DNA of 64,000 nucleotides from Stereum hirsutum FP-91666 SS1 (Eukaryota > Basidiomycota > Agaricomycetes > Russulales > Stereaceae): NCBI RefSeq assembly GCF_000264905.1, contig NW_006763133.1, positions 2,985,152 through 3,049,151 of the forward strand. The letters are read 5' to 3'. A model generated the notes under the pieces. That model was not told where the DNA came from and searched no databases. It saw nothing but the letters and a program-made list of their open reading frames with translations. The stretch's first letter is position 1. Each line of letters begins with the position of its first letter. A program made the position numbers and the translations under genes. Shown here piece by piece: positions 11,003 to 21,165 of the stretch.

Positions 11003-13579
11003 ATGTCTCTATCCACATACTATCCAGCAAGAAAACTCAACACAAGACCCAACAAGAGGCCGAGAATAAACTCACCAGCACCAAGACCACCTAGCATTCG
11101 AATAGATCCCGACAACATGCAAACATTCGCACCACCACCCACGAACAACGTTCAATCGCGTTACCTCGCTCCTCCTCCTGCCCCCACCCGAAAGCTCAGC
11201 CAGCGCGTGTCCGGTGCTAATAACGACATTGATGAGTTCCTTTCTTCCGATCTCGAACTTTCCTTCGCCTCCACTGTCTCCCTCAACTCTCCCCACCGCG
11301 ACACGGTCGGTCTCGCCCCCGATGACGAGAGGGACGACATGATGGATATCTCCCCCGCATTCCCTCGTATGTCCAAGACGATGAATGGCCATATGGAACG
11401 CATGAGCGGAGCAAGGCTGTTCGGACGAGATGCAAGCAACGACAGCGACCACAACCCTCTCGCATCTAGCCCTCAAGTCAACGACGAGGTGTCCATGAAA
11501 TCCTCCAGCGTTCGCGACAAGCGCGTCCAGCGATCAGCTATCCCCACAGAGTGGATGTCCCAGGTGAATGATTTCGACCCCTCCAGTACAAAGCAAGAGT
11601 CCAACATGTTTGATGTGAGTCTTCCATTGTTCCTGTGTCGGGGCCGTGATGCTGAGTGTGCGATCACATGTAGCCTACAGAACCCTCCTCCCCTGACGCC
11701 ATGGATGTCGACAATTCTTTTATTCACATCCCGTCGGAAGTCAACAACGCCTACCTCTCGTCACCGGCGCCTTCGCCGGCTCCCGGCCCACCTTCGGGCA
11801 AGGGCTTCAACAATCTATTCTTCGAGTCGAATTCCCCCGTCCGCGCCCTCGATGACTCTCCTGCCTACGTTGGAAAGAAACGTCGTTCCGCTATCTCTCC
11901 TGATGTCCCTGTTGGCCGTCGTCGTGCAGGCAGTATCGGCGCCCTCGAGAGCTCACCGGCCGCTGAGCCATCCTCGCCCATCGAGATGAAGCTCGAGCGC
12001 AACATGAACGCTAGTCAGACTCTGATCCAACGCCTGGCGAAGCCGATGCTCAGTGGTCTGGGCGGTGCTTCCCATACTGTTGGTGTCAAACGGCCCCGTC
12101 GTCCTGCCATCTCGACTCTCGAACCCTCGAACGACGAAGAACACGATGCGCCCATCAGTGCGCCTCTCCCCCCGCCTCGTCGTGCGTTCTCAGCTATGCT
12201 TCCAACTGGGCTCAACTTGGAAGCCATGGACGACGGAGATTCCTCTTTCGAGTCTACCGGTGATATGTCGAGCCCCGCGGCTGCTTATAAGCAGAGGCAG
12301 CAGACTAGGACCATCCGTAGGCGCGATGGGACTGAGGACTTCCGTCCCCTCACTGCCGTCGATAACATGGCGAAGGCGAACCTTGAAGTTAGCCCCAGGT
12401 CGATGCCCCAGTGGGGTGGTTTCGGTGACAATGAGGCCAGTGGTAAGATCCTTCCATGTCACCGTGTTCGGGAGGACGGGTTGATGAGGATCAAGAGCAG
12501 CACAGTAAGTGCACCTTCTCATTTCCTTGGCCAGAGGGTGGGACTTTATTGATCGATGTTCGCACGCTCTATAGTTGAACAGGCTCCTTGACGGAGAGTT
12601 CAACAGCCGTCTGACCTCATACACCATCATCGACTGCAGGTTCGACTACGAATACAATGGAGGTCACGTCCCTGGTGCCATCAACATCAACAATACGACA
12701 GCTCTCGAAGAGTTCTTGCTCGGCCCCAAGGTCAACAAGCCTCCCCCAAGCATCAGCGGCCCAGGCCCTCGCAAGTCTATTCTGATCTTCCACTGCGAGT
12801 TCAGCGTCAAGCGCGCTCCGACCTTGTAAGTCCTCTCACCTACCTAGCCTTGGTCGTGTGGCTGGCCGTCGGGGTTCTCACGTGATTGTTCATGTAGCGC
12901 CAAGCACCTTCGCTCGAAGGACCGCGCTCTCAACAACCACAACTACCCCAAGGTTCACTACCCTGAGGTCTACGTCCTCGAAGGCGGCTACTGCCAATAC
13001 TTTAAAGACAGTGGTGAGCGCTGTCAGCCACGCGCCTACGTCCGCATGGACGATCCCCACCATGCCGCCTCCCGCAAGGAAGACCTCGACGCCTTCCGGA
13101 AGGGCAAGTTCGGGAGGACTAAGTCCTATGCTTATGGAGAGGCCATGGGTCTCGGGGGCGGCTCGCAGTCATCGACGTCGGCTACTTCTTCCTCGACATC
13201 GTCCCAGCCGCCCGTGAAGGATAGGAAACGCAACTCGGCACCGACGGGTCCGACGCAGTTGTTCGCGTCGGCGAACGTGGCGAGGGCGAGGAGGAGTCTC
13301 GTCGGGGCTGGGAGCAGCGCGTTGAGCACTTTGGAGGAGAACAGTTATAGTTCTAGCGCGAATGCTAGTGGTGCTAGCCATGGGAATACGTCCTTCGTGA
13401 TGAGCGAAGAGGAGGATTCAGATGTGGGTGACAGTCCTTGTCCGCCACCGACGAAGGGGATGGGAGTCGGGATGAAGGGGAAGAAGATGCCGGCTTTGGG
13501 GGTGCCGGTGGGCGCGAGGAAGGTGGCGCCGTTGGTGAGGGCTGAGACCTATGGGGGTCGGTTTGGAGCGGCCTTCTGA
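11003..13579 (+). CDS. cdc25: CDC25/Mih1 mitosis-inducing dual-specificity phosphatase
   Basis: Four exons: 11003-11614, 11674-12504, 12575-12825 and 12898-13579; 791 residues. The first 480 residues are Ser/Pro-rich and look disordered, as in other Cdc25 proteins. A rhodanese-fold catalytic domain follows: LNRLLDGEF, YTIIDCRFDYEYNGGHVPGA, the active-site loop HCEFSVKRAP at about 554-563 (HCx5R) and the family motif YPEVYVLEGGYCQYF. Known role: it removes inhibitory phosphates from Thr14/Tyr15 of Cdk1 to trigger mitosis. Many SP and TP pairs in the N-terminus suggest CDK or checkpoint phosphorylation, an inference. The phase-2 join across 12826-12897 restores PTFAKHLRSKDRALNN. Confidence 0.95.
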
Positions 13580-15385
13580 GTGGATGGTCTCTCGATCTCA
13601 TTGCCATCATTGTCGTCGCCAGTCGGAAAGGAGAAAACAAGAACGCCCGTCACGTTTCTGCCGACATGACCATCTTCTCGCGGTCGACTATCAGGCCGTA
13701 GTATGCCATTATGTTCCTTCAAGTCTTCTCGCTTTGTCCTATGCTGCCTCTGTTTACTCTCTTATGCTCTATGGATTGGAGCTCCTCATCCAACCTCACG
13801 CGCAACGTCGTTGCTCACGGTCATTATCTCTGGTCTTCTCTCTGCTACCCCCGCTCTTCTCCCCCTTCGCGCCCTCTCTTCTCAGCTTCTCGGACAAATG
13901 GATTCAGCATCGATATCAACGCGCCCGTCTCGTCATTGACTCCCACCCTCACATCGACTGTATCGTTGGCCTCAACAGTGCATCGCCTGCCTCGCAGGCA
14001 AAGACTCGGAGACTCTTCACGGACCACAGCATACCGAATCCCATCACTCAGTCCACTTAACCATTCATCCACCCTTTCAATCATTCCACGGCTCACAATT
14101 CACGGTTTCAACTTCACATTTTCATCTGTATATGCCCCATTTCAATTCCGGATCCCCCTTTCTCTTCTTGTCTAATACGCGCCCGCCATAATGCGAATCA
14201 ACGCCAGGGGCTTTGACTCACCTTCTTGACCCCTTTTTGTCACTTCCTTATTTCCGTTCAACTTCAACATTCCTCTTCCTTCTTATCCTTTTTTCTCTCG
14301 AGCTACCATTTACGCTCTATCTGAATTTGATCTACTTGCTTTGTCTCTTGGTTTTTCTTTCGCCGTTTCCTCCTGAGCGTTCCCTTGCTCGCTTGGACCC
14401 TTCGCTATCCCTGCTATCCGTAATTCTGGCTCTGCATATGAGTACACTCCTCTGGCCCGATCATACCCCAGACAATGCAGCCCGTACAACTATTACCACA
14501 TAGCGTTCCTTTTCTTCTCCACTTTGGTTGTCCGGTTGGTCTTCTTTCACTGTTTTCAAGCTCCTGCTTCTATTGCTACGCCTCACCCACGTTTTCTCCT
14601 TCACTGTCCGCCCGCGAACGTACGCGCCTGTCGCTTTGAAAGCCGTTCTGCGCGTCCTGCCGCTGTGGCGTTCAACTACCTTGTGTTCGACTTGATTGTA
14701 CCCGTTTTGTTTCCAATACAAATTACTAAATGAATCTCAAAGCGACTTATGCATGTCTTTTTGGCTCGGACCATTGGTGTCGATTTTGGCTTCTGATTCG
14801 GCTGAATTCGTTGCCTTTTGTCGATGTCTGCGTCCTTGGACAGTGTCTTGATTATGAATTGTGACTAGTACTGCACTCCGTGTTGATGTCGTATTTATGC
14901 CGGTTGATTGTGTGTCAGAACCGATACATTCATTTATTTATGTGCAATGCATAATGATGTCTTTGGACTGCGTGATTCTCCTTCAGGTCCTCCAAGGGCA
15001 TTGGAAACTCAAAAGCACTTTCTGCAGGGGTAGAAACGGCCTTTCCAGAGGGGTCGGAGCCAAATAGACTCAGTTCGATCTAGTTTCTTCCCGTGCAAAG
15101 GCAGGATGGCAACAAGCGGGTGAAGATGGGTGCCACATCTACATGAGGTTGGCAAGAGGACATCGACACAACCGTGACTTGGACACAACAGGCATGGACC
15201 CAACTGACTGGCTCCGGACACGAACAATTGCCACAGACATATATAACGAAGCCGGCTGCTGTGCGCCCAGAACTGATCATCTTTCTCTATTTTGTTCTTA
15301 ACCAGCATCTTCTCCCTTGTTGGTATCAGACATCCTCTTCACCCTCTCCTCTAGCCATCCAAATTTGTTAACTAGGCAAATCCGA
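13580..15385. other. Pyrimidine-rich region downstream of CDC25
   Basis: 1.8 kb with no recognised gene. From about 13,680 to 14,700 the plus strand is strikingly C/T-rich, which creates Ser/Leu/Pro-rich spurious ORFs such as 13711-14175. It could be a long CDC25 3' UTR. The last 300 bases are probably the promoter and 5' UTR of the next gene. Confidence 0.45.
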
Positions 15386-16346
15386 ATGGAAATCGACCTC
15401 AAGTCACCCTCCTTCCGCACTATGCGAAGCTCGACCAAGCGCGCACGTTCTCCAGAGTCGCCGAGTCCCACAGAACGACCGATGGTGGGTGGCGAGGATG
15501 ATAGCCGTTTTCGGTGTAGATCTCTCTATGATACTGATTAGTTTTATGCATCAGAAACGACTACTGGTCTCCGTGAACAGTGATACTTCGGTGCCCCTAC
15601 TATCCTCTCTGCCCTCGTACCAGGCGGTGGCCCACGCACAGGCATATACGCCAGTTACACCCTCTCTACACCATGGAAATGTAAACGGGAGGGAAGAGCA
15701 ATGGGTCGCTCAGACGCGAGAGTTGACTATCGCACCAAACGCGTCGCCTTACGCTCACAGCGACGATGTAAGCATGGTGAGTATCGTTGCGGAACTTTGC
15801 TTTACTATAGACTAACGGAACATGCACACGATGCATACAAAGAGCTGCGATGACGAACCAATACTACGATCTCCTCAGGCACGCTCCCTAGTTCCCGCAA
15901 TCTCAATATCCATAGACCACGCATCGCCACACTCTTCCGCCATGTCTGGGTCACCATATTCGCCCTATCCCCACTTCGACCATCCATCACGACCATCCCC
16001 ACCATTACCGAATCCAAGCTCTCCATTCCTGACAGTAAACCACCCGTCAGCACCCACGCCCCCACTGGGCAACACTCCCAGTCCCGTTAGCCCGACGGGT
16101 CCTCTACCTCCCTCGTTCCTGCGGCATCATTCGCCTTCACCTGCTTCGCCGCTCAGCCAAGCTGGAAATGTGCAGGTAGATGCGGACCAGACGATGTGGG
16201 AAGATGTACGGATGGAGACTCCTCCTGTGCAGCCAGACGGGGCGCACGGTCGACCGAAACCGAAGCCAAGGTTCTCTATGGGTCCGAGGACGGATTGTGA
16301 GAAGTGCAGGTTGGGCGTGAAGGGGCACTGGGCGCACTTCGATTGA
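15386..16346 (+). CDS. Unknown Pro/Ser-rich protein with C-terminal CxxC motif
   Basis: Three exons: 15386-15484, 15555-15776 and 15843-16346, all joined in phase 0; 274 residues. I do not recognise a named domain. The protein starts with a basic stretch (SSTKRARSPESPSPTERP), continues as a Pro/Ser-rich disordered region, and ends in an ordered-looking tail, FSMGPRTDCEKCRLGVKGHW, with two cysteines and two histidines close by (one H in GHW, one in AHFD) that could bind a metal. The basic N-terminus may be a nuclear signal, which is inference. Good splice sites and GC-ending codons argue that it is real. Confidence 0.65.
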
Positions 16347-16931
16347 GGTGAGAGGTATGGTCTTGGCCGGGGTTCGAAAGTCGTTTCGCCGAGTATTGCT
16401 CGTTTGGGGGCCGGAGGTTCGTTTTGTTTTGCTTTAGTTCTGGTTTTCTGTATTTTTGGTCCTTATGTAGTCAGTCGTGCTGAGAGGTTGCTCTGGAGGA
16501 ATGTTCGTCGCTTTCATGCTTTGTTCTTCATATACGCACAGCGCTCGTATTTATCTGGCAGGTACACGGGACGGTCGTCTGCCACCGTAATATTCCATGC
16601 TTCATTGCGATATCATTGAATAGGATAAATCACCATGCTCGTAATCCCTTCTTAATTAATGCCCTATTTTGACACCTTTCCTATATTCCTAAGCTGACAA
16701 TGGGACAGTCTCGATTTGGTCTCGATGTTCGGTAGTCAATTTGTTCTCAATGCTGTGTTGAATGCGCCACACTATACTTCGTCGCATACAGACTCTCCGT
16801 GTATAATCACATCTATTCATCCTAAATACCCACTAACGTACAAACTCTCGAAAGCTTCAAGTTCCTCAGATACAGCGAACCCATCCCATACGACCTCCTC
16901 CCAAAGTAACCTGACATGGACAACCAGCACC
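16347..16931. other. Convergent 3' intergenic region
   Basis: 585 bases between the 3' ends of the unknown protein gene and the AAA ATPase gene. T-rich plus-strand segments are consistent with 3' UTR sequence. Nothing else recognised. Confidence 0.5.
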
Positions 16932-18691
16932 TTAGAAGTTGGCACCGGTGTGTGGCACCTGGTGACCCATCATCATGGGGACTTGAAAGCCGCCTCTCAT
17001 CATCCTCCGAGCCACTCGACCGCCAACAACTCCGTCCCCTCCATCTGCGGACCCCGGGCCTTCTCCTGCCATCGCTTCGTTGCCTTTACGGATCTGCTCG
17101 TCGAGCTTGCTGATCTGGTTAATGAGAATGGCGTCTGGAGCTTGTGTTTCGGTGGTGCTCGTGGGGGCGGAAGCACTGCGAGAGCGATCGTGTGCTAGAC
17201 GGAGGAGGAAGGAGACAAACCTGACGAACGTTGATCAGTCATATAACAAAAATGTCAGTCAGTATCTCAATAGCCAAAAGCCAGTGACTACCAAGGACGT
17301 ACAGCTCCTTCAAGAACGCAAAAGACCACCCGTCCGTCTGTTCCGCGATCTCCTTCGCCAAATCCTCGTGCTTCCTCTCGAACCGCACCGCTCCGAGGAC
17401 CTGGCCGTCACCACCGGTGCTCTCCTTCTTCGGGCCCAAGTCGACGATCTTCTGGAGCCATTTGATGGAGTATTGGGTGCGGAGCTCGGGTGTGGGGAGA
17501 ATAAAGTCGTATTTGACGTCGAAGCGGGAGGGTCGGTTGAGGATTGCGTCGTCGATGCGTTCGGGGTGGTTGGTGGTGGCAATGGTGAGGATGCCTTCGT
17601 TTTTGGTCTATATTTCAAAGTCAAAACCAATTCACTGATGAATAATTCATTCCCGTTTGAAGGAACATCGATGGGGTCTGGGAGGACTCACCAGGCCGTC
17701 GAGCTCGTTGAGGAAGAAGGAGCGCACACCGGGGCCGACCATTGAGTCGAGGTCTTCGAGGACGAGGATGCAAGGCGCATTGGCTCGTGCGTGGTTGAAG
17801 ATCGCTCGGACGCCGTGTTCGGGGCCTACTTGTGTCGTGAAAGATTTGACATAGAGGGCAGCTTGGCCACTCTCCTTCAGCAGGACCTTGATGCTCTCGG
17901 TCTTGCCGTTTCCTGGAGGACCGAGGAGGAGGAGGCCTATTCGAATGCCCGGATCAGTTCTGGCACCGAGGAGAAAAAATAGATAGGGCATGAGGTGATC
18001 TGGACCACATACCTCGCTTCCAAGTGATTCCCAGCGACTGATAGATGTCCTTTGAGCTGAAGAACGTCTCCGTATCGCGGGCCAAGCCCTGCTGGAACTG
18101 TCTCTCCAGCACGAGGTCATCCCACGAACAAGCCTGGATCGACTTCCACATCTCCTTATCCTTCTGCCACGACCCATCCTGGAACACCCACATCTCGTCC
18201 TTCAGGCTCGTCTGCCACCTATATACTTCCGTTACCAGCTTCTCTCCGTCCGAGGGTTCATCTGTCCTTCCGCTCGACTTAGACCCGAAGACGAAGTCGT
18301 ACAGCGCTTTCCTTTGCCCTATGTTCGATTGCCATCCAAGTTTGTACACCAAGAATGATGTGCCTTCCCACTCGAACTCGAGGAGCCCGGACTGGAGCGT
18401 CGAGTACAATGCGGATTGTCCCATCGGGGCATGATTCCAATTGAAAAACTGATGTGGTGCATATTCGGACCCAGTGTCCTTGATGGCGAAGGTGATGTCC
18501 CTTGCATTCAAGAAGGCAGAGAGCTGGAAGGAGCAGTCCTCGACGGCGACGTGCTGCGAGGTTGAATGGAGAGCTCGGAGTTTGGACATGATGACATGTT
18601 CGGGGACGGAGGCCGGTTGGCTGAACGAGTAGTCGACGACAGAAGCGAAGAAATCGTTCTGAAGGTTCTCGATATCCTGGGGGGTCGACAT
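16932..18691 (-). CDS. Orphan AAA-family ATPase
   Basis: Four exons on the minus strand: 18013-18691, 17692-17936, 17303-17607 and 16932-17220; 505 residues. A single AAA module is clear: Walker A GPPGNGKT at 232-239, Walker B ILVLEDLD at 283-290, sensor 1 region TIATTNHPERIDD, and NRPSRFD with a likely arginine finger. The 225-residue N-domain (FFASVVDYSF, FFNWNHAP, FEWEGTSFLVYKLGW) is not one I can name. It lacks the transmembrane helix and import signal of Bcs1 and the N-domains of Cdc48 or katanin. The substrate is unknown. The C-terminal 60 residues are Gly/Met-rich. The exon 3 donor is taken as GTACGT because it restores LKELFVSFLLRLAHD. Confidence 0.82.
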
Positions 18692-21165
18692 GGCTGTTTA
18701 CTTTTTACGGTTGGGATTCACGGACAGGGATGGGGCTCGAGAGATGGAGGGAAGGGTGGGGATCGCATCACGTAAGAGGCTCACTCCTTTATACTTGGTC
18801 AAGGATTCGGTGGCGTCAGTCCGAGCCACTGTGACTGTTGGAGTCAAGGTGACCTCTGTTCCAATGATCCAAGGACGTCACGCGAAGGCTCCGAATGTTG
18901 TGACTGAGGTCGCACGGGAGTTCGTATCTCCAAGCGCCTACTGACTCGAGAGGCATGTTCAGGCAACAGCTCGCGGTGATGCTTCGAATATCAATGAGCG
19001 GAAACAATTATGCGACCAGTAGCCTTGCTCGGTAAACGTGGTGAACCCTGGTCTTCGAGCATTTTTTTAGACATAGTAGAGATGACGCACTATAACAATC
19101 GATACGACGGTAAAGAACCGCCGCCGTGTGGTTCATCAACAACAGCCAGATATTCATAGGACGAGTCACTCAGCAACTCTAGTCGGGCGGTCCAAAAATG
19201 AATACGGGAAGGCGCCCAAGGACACGCTGAAAGCCTGAGTTACCGTTACCGCAATTTGCGGAGATGTCGCCTTGTTTCTCGAACCGAGGAGTAAAAGGAA
19301 GTAGCAGGCCAGCAGGTGACTATCCGTAGGGCGTTTCAAACGGTCCTGAATATACAGACGGTTCGCCCAGGTAAGTATTGATACATCCTGAATGGTGCTT
19401 TATAGAGTCATCGACGCTGGGCTTGTTCCAGTCGTTGGATCTTATGGTCACTAGGACCAGGAAAAAATGCATCTGATCCGACACACAGAGTTCCGTAAGG
19501 AGACCAAGCGGGTGATGAAGGCTCCTCACCTCGTGGTAGAGAGACCATATTTATCGCAGGACACGAATAGAAAGATAAAGACCTCTATCAGAAGCCCCTC
19601 TCGGAAAAGGTGCTATAATATTCCTCCTGGACAACAAAGAGACGCCACACCAAGGAATGAAGAGAACGCACCCGCCAAACTTCGAAATATAGGAAATCGT
19701 GCCCTTCATGCACATTTGCACCGGCTATGTAAGTGGATAAGTTCGCTCCTGGGAGAAGAACCGACAGCAGCGCCCATCCTGCTAGTCCCGACGAAAAGAA
19801 CGAATGGAGGCCGAGCCTGAAGCTCGCGCTGGACCCGGAATGGGGTACAGAGAAGCCTGTTATCAGCCAAGCGGAAGAGTGGCTCACCTTCAGATGGTGC
19901 AGCGGATGAGGAGTCGGAAGGACATGTTAACCAACAGGCCATTGCGAAAACTAGCTATGGGAGGAACGGTCTGGCCAAACTCTAGAGATTCAGAGTGGAG
20001 GATGTCAAGTCCGGGCGAGTTTTCAGTATTCCGCATTCGAGACACGTTTGGAATTAGAATTAGAGCATTCATCAAGCCTAATAACGAATGAGCTGGTGTG
20101 ACGACGAGTAAGTAGCCAGTGCACAGACACTGGCAGACGAAAACGATCGCGGAGACTCACGACTTTTCAACAAGCTCTCAATAGTTGCGTCGACGGTCGC
20201 GTGTGCACGTGAAAAAAGACCGTCATCAAAACCAGCCCCAAATCCTCACCAAAAAATTCCACCATGTGCAGACTGAGCCACTCGGGTTTTTTATTTCGCA
20301 GGAAGCCCGGAATTAAACCTGCAATGTAGCGTGCTACTCAGTCTGCATGGGTGCCGCGATTAGTGGCATCGGACTGTGTTGAACCGACGACCTCGGAAGA
20401 GTTCGGAAGTTCGTCGGGATTACTTTTGTGACAGCAATATCCGATACACCATCGCGGCGGTGATTGTATTGGGCGTACATGGGCTGTATGCACTACTTTT
20501 TGTGACAGAAAATGGTCTCCTCCTCGTTCTTCATTCACTACTCATGCGCGACACCGTGACAGTGTGCTACTCTACGTATATAATTGTGCGTTTGTTTGCA
20601 TTTTGCTCTACTTCGCCTATTAGTAAGCCAGACTGACCGGCAAGGCGGCACGGCGAAAGTGGCGAGTGGCCGTTCTACCAGTGTGTGGCCCAACTGACTC
20701 AAAAATCCAACTCAAAACTCAAATAGACCACCTACGACACGCACCCACAACAACGTACCAAATCTCTAACGAACAAAATACTTCATACAAGACATATACC
20801 GTAACTGTACTGTAATGATAAAATACACAGGCATGACATGAAAGTGAAAGAAAAAGGAGAGAGAGAACATGATCTGGAACTAGTTCAAGTTAGTGACTCT
20901 GGCTGAAACCATTGACTCAAACTCGGAGGGAACGGACACGGCACAGGAACAGCATAAGGTTGATCGTGACTAGTCGGAAGGGAGCGCATACTGTATCTGT
21001 ATCACTGTACTAGAAAATAGACGTAGCAGGTAGAAGGTAAAGGCACGAAAGGCCGCGTAGGGGTGACATTAACAAGCACCCGAGTCTCAGACGCGGAGGA
21101 GAGCGTAGACGCCCAAAAAAATGGAAAAAGATGGAAAAATGGAAGAGGAGATCTGCAGGTGAGAG
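18692..21165. other. 2.5 kb gene-poor stretch
   Basis: The longest interval without a supportable CDS. Short ORFs (19467-19820, 20376-20636 and others) lack family resemblance, GC-ending codon bias and usable splice partners. The only notable structure is the nested inverted repeat at 20262-20350, listed separately. The final few hundred bases should be the 3' UTR of the cap methyltransferase gene. Confidence 0.5.
20262..20350. repeat. Nested inverted repeat / potential structured RNA
   Basis: A perfect 10-base inverted repeat, GCAGACTGAG at 20268-20277 and CTCAGTCTGC at 20337-20346, extends outward to CCAT/ATGG with a 2-base bulge. Inside it lie CGGG/CCCG (20283-20286 and 20306-20309), GCAGG/CCTGC (about 20298 and 20317) and a perfect GTAGC-GT-GCTAC hairpin near 20326-20337. 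The inner pairings partly exclude each other. It is not a tRNA: the T-arm and acceptor geometry do not fit. Confidence 0.45.

Noticed and set aside
16932..18691. Mitochondrial Bcs1 assignment for the AAA ATPase
   Set aside because: The protein lacks the N-terminal transmembrane helix and the Bcs1-specific domain.
20262..20350. tRNA gene
   Set aside because: The GGTTTAATTCC-like stretch resembles a T-loop, but the flanking bases do not form a 5-base T-stem and no acceptor stem or anticodon arm fits.
18692..20700. Transposon remnant in the gene-poor stretch
   Set aside because: I found no transposase, reverse transcriptase or integrase-like translation and no long terminal repeats.
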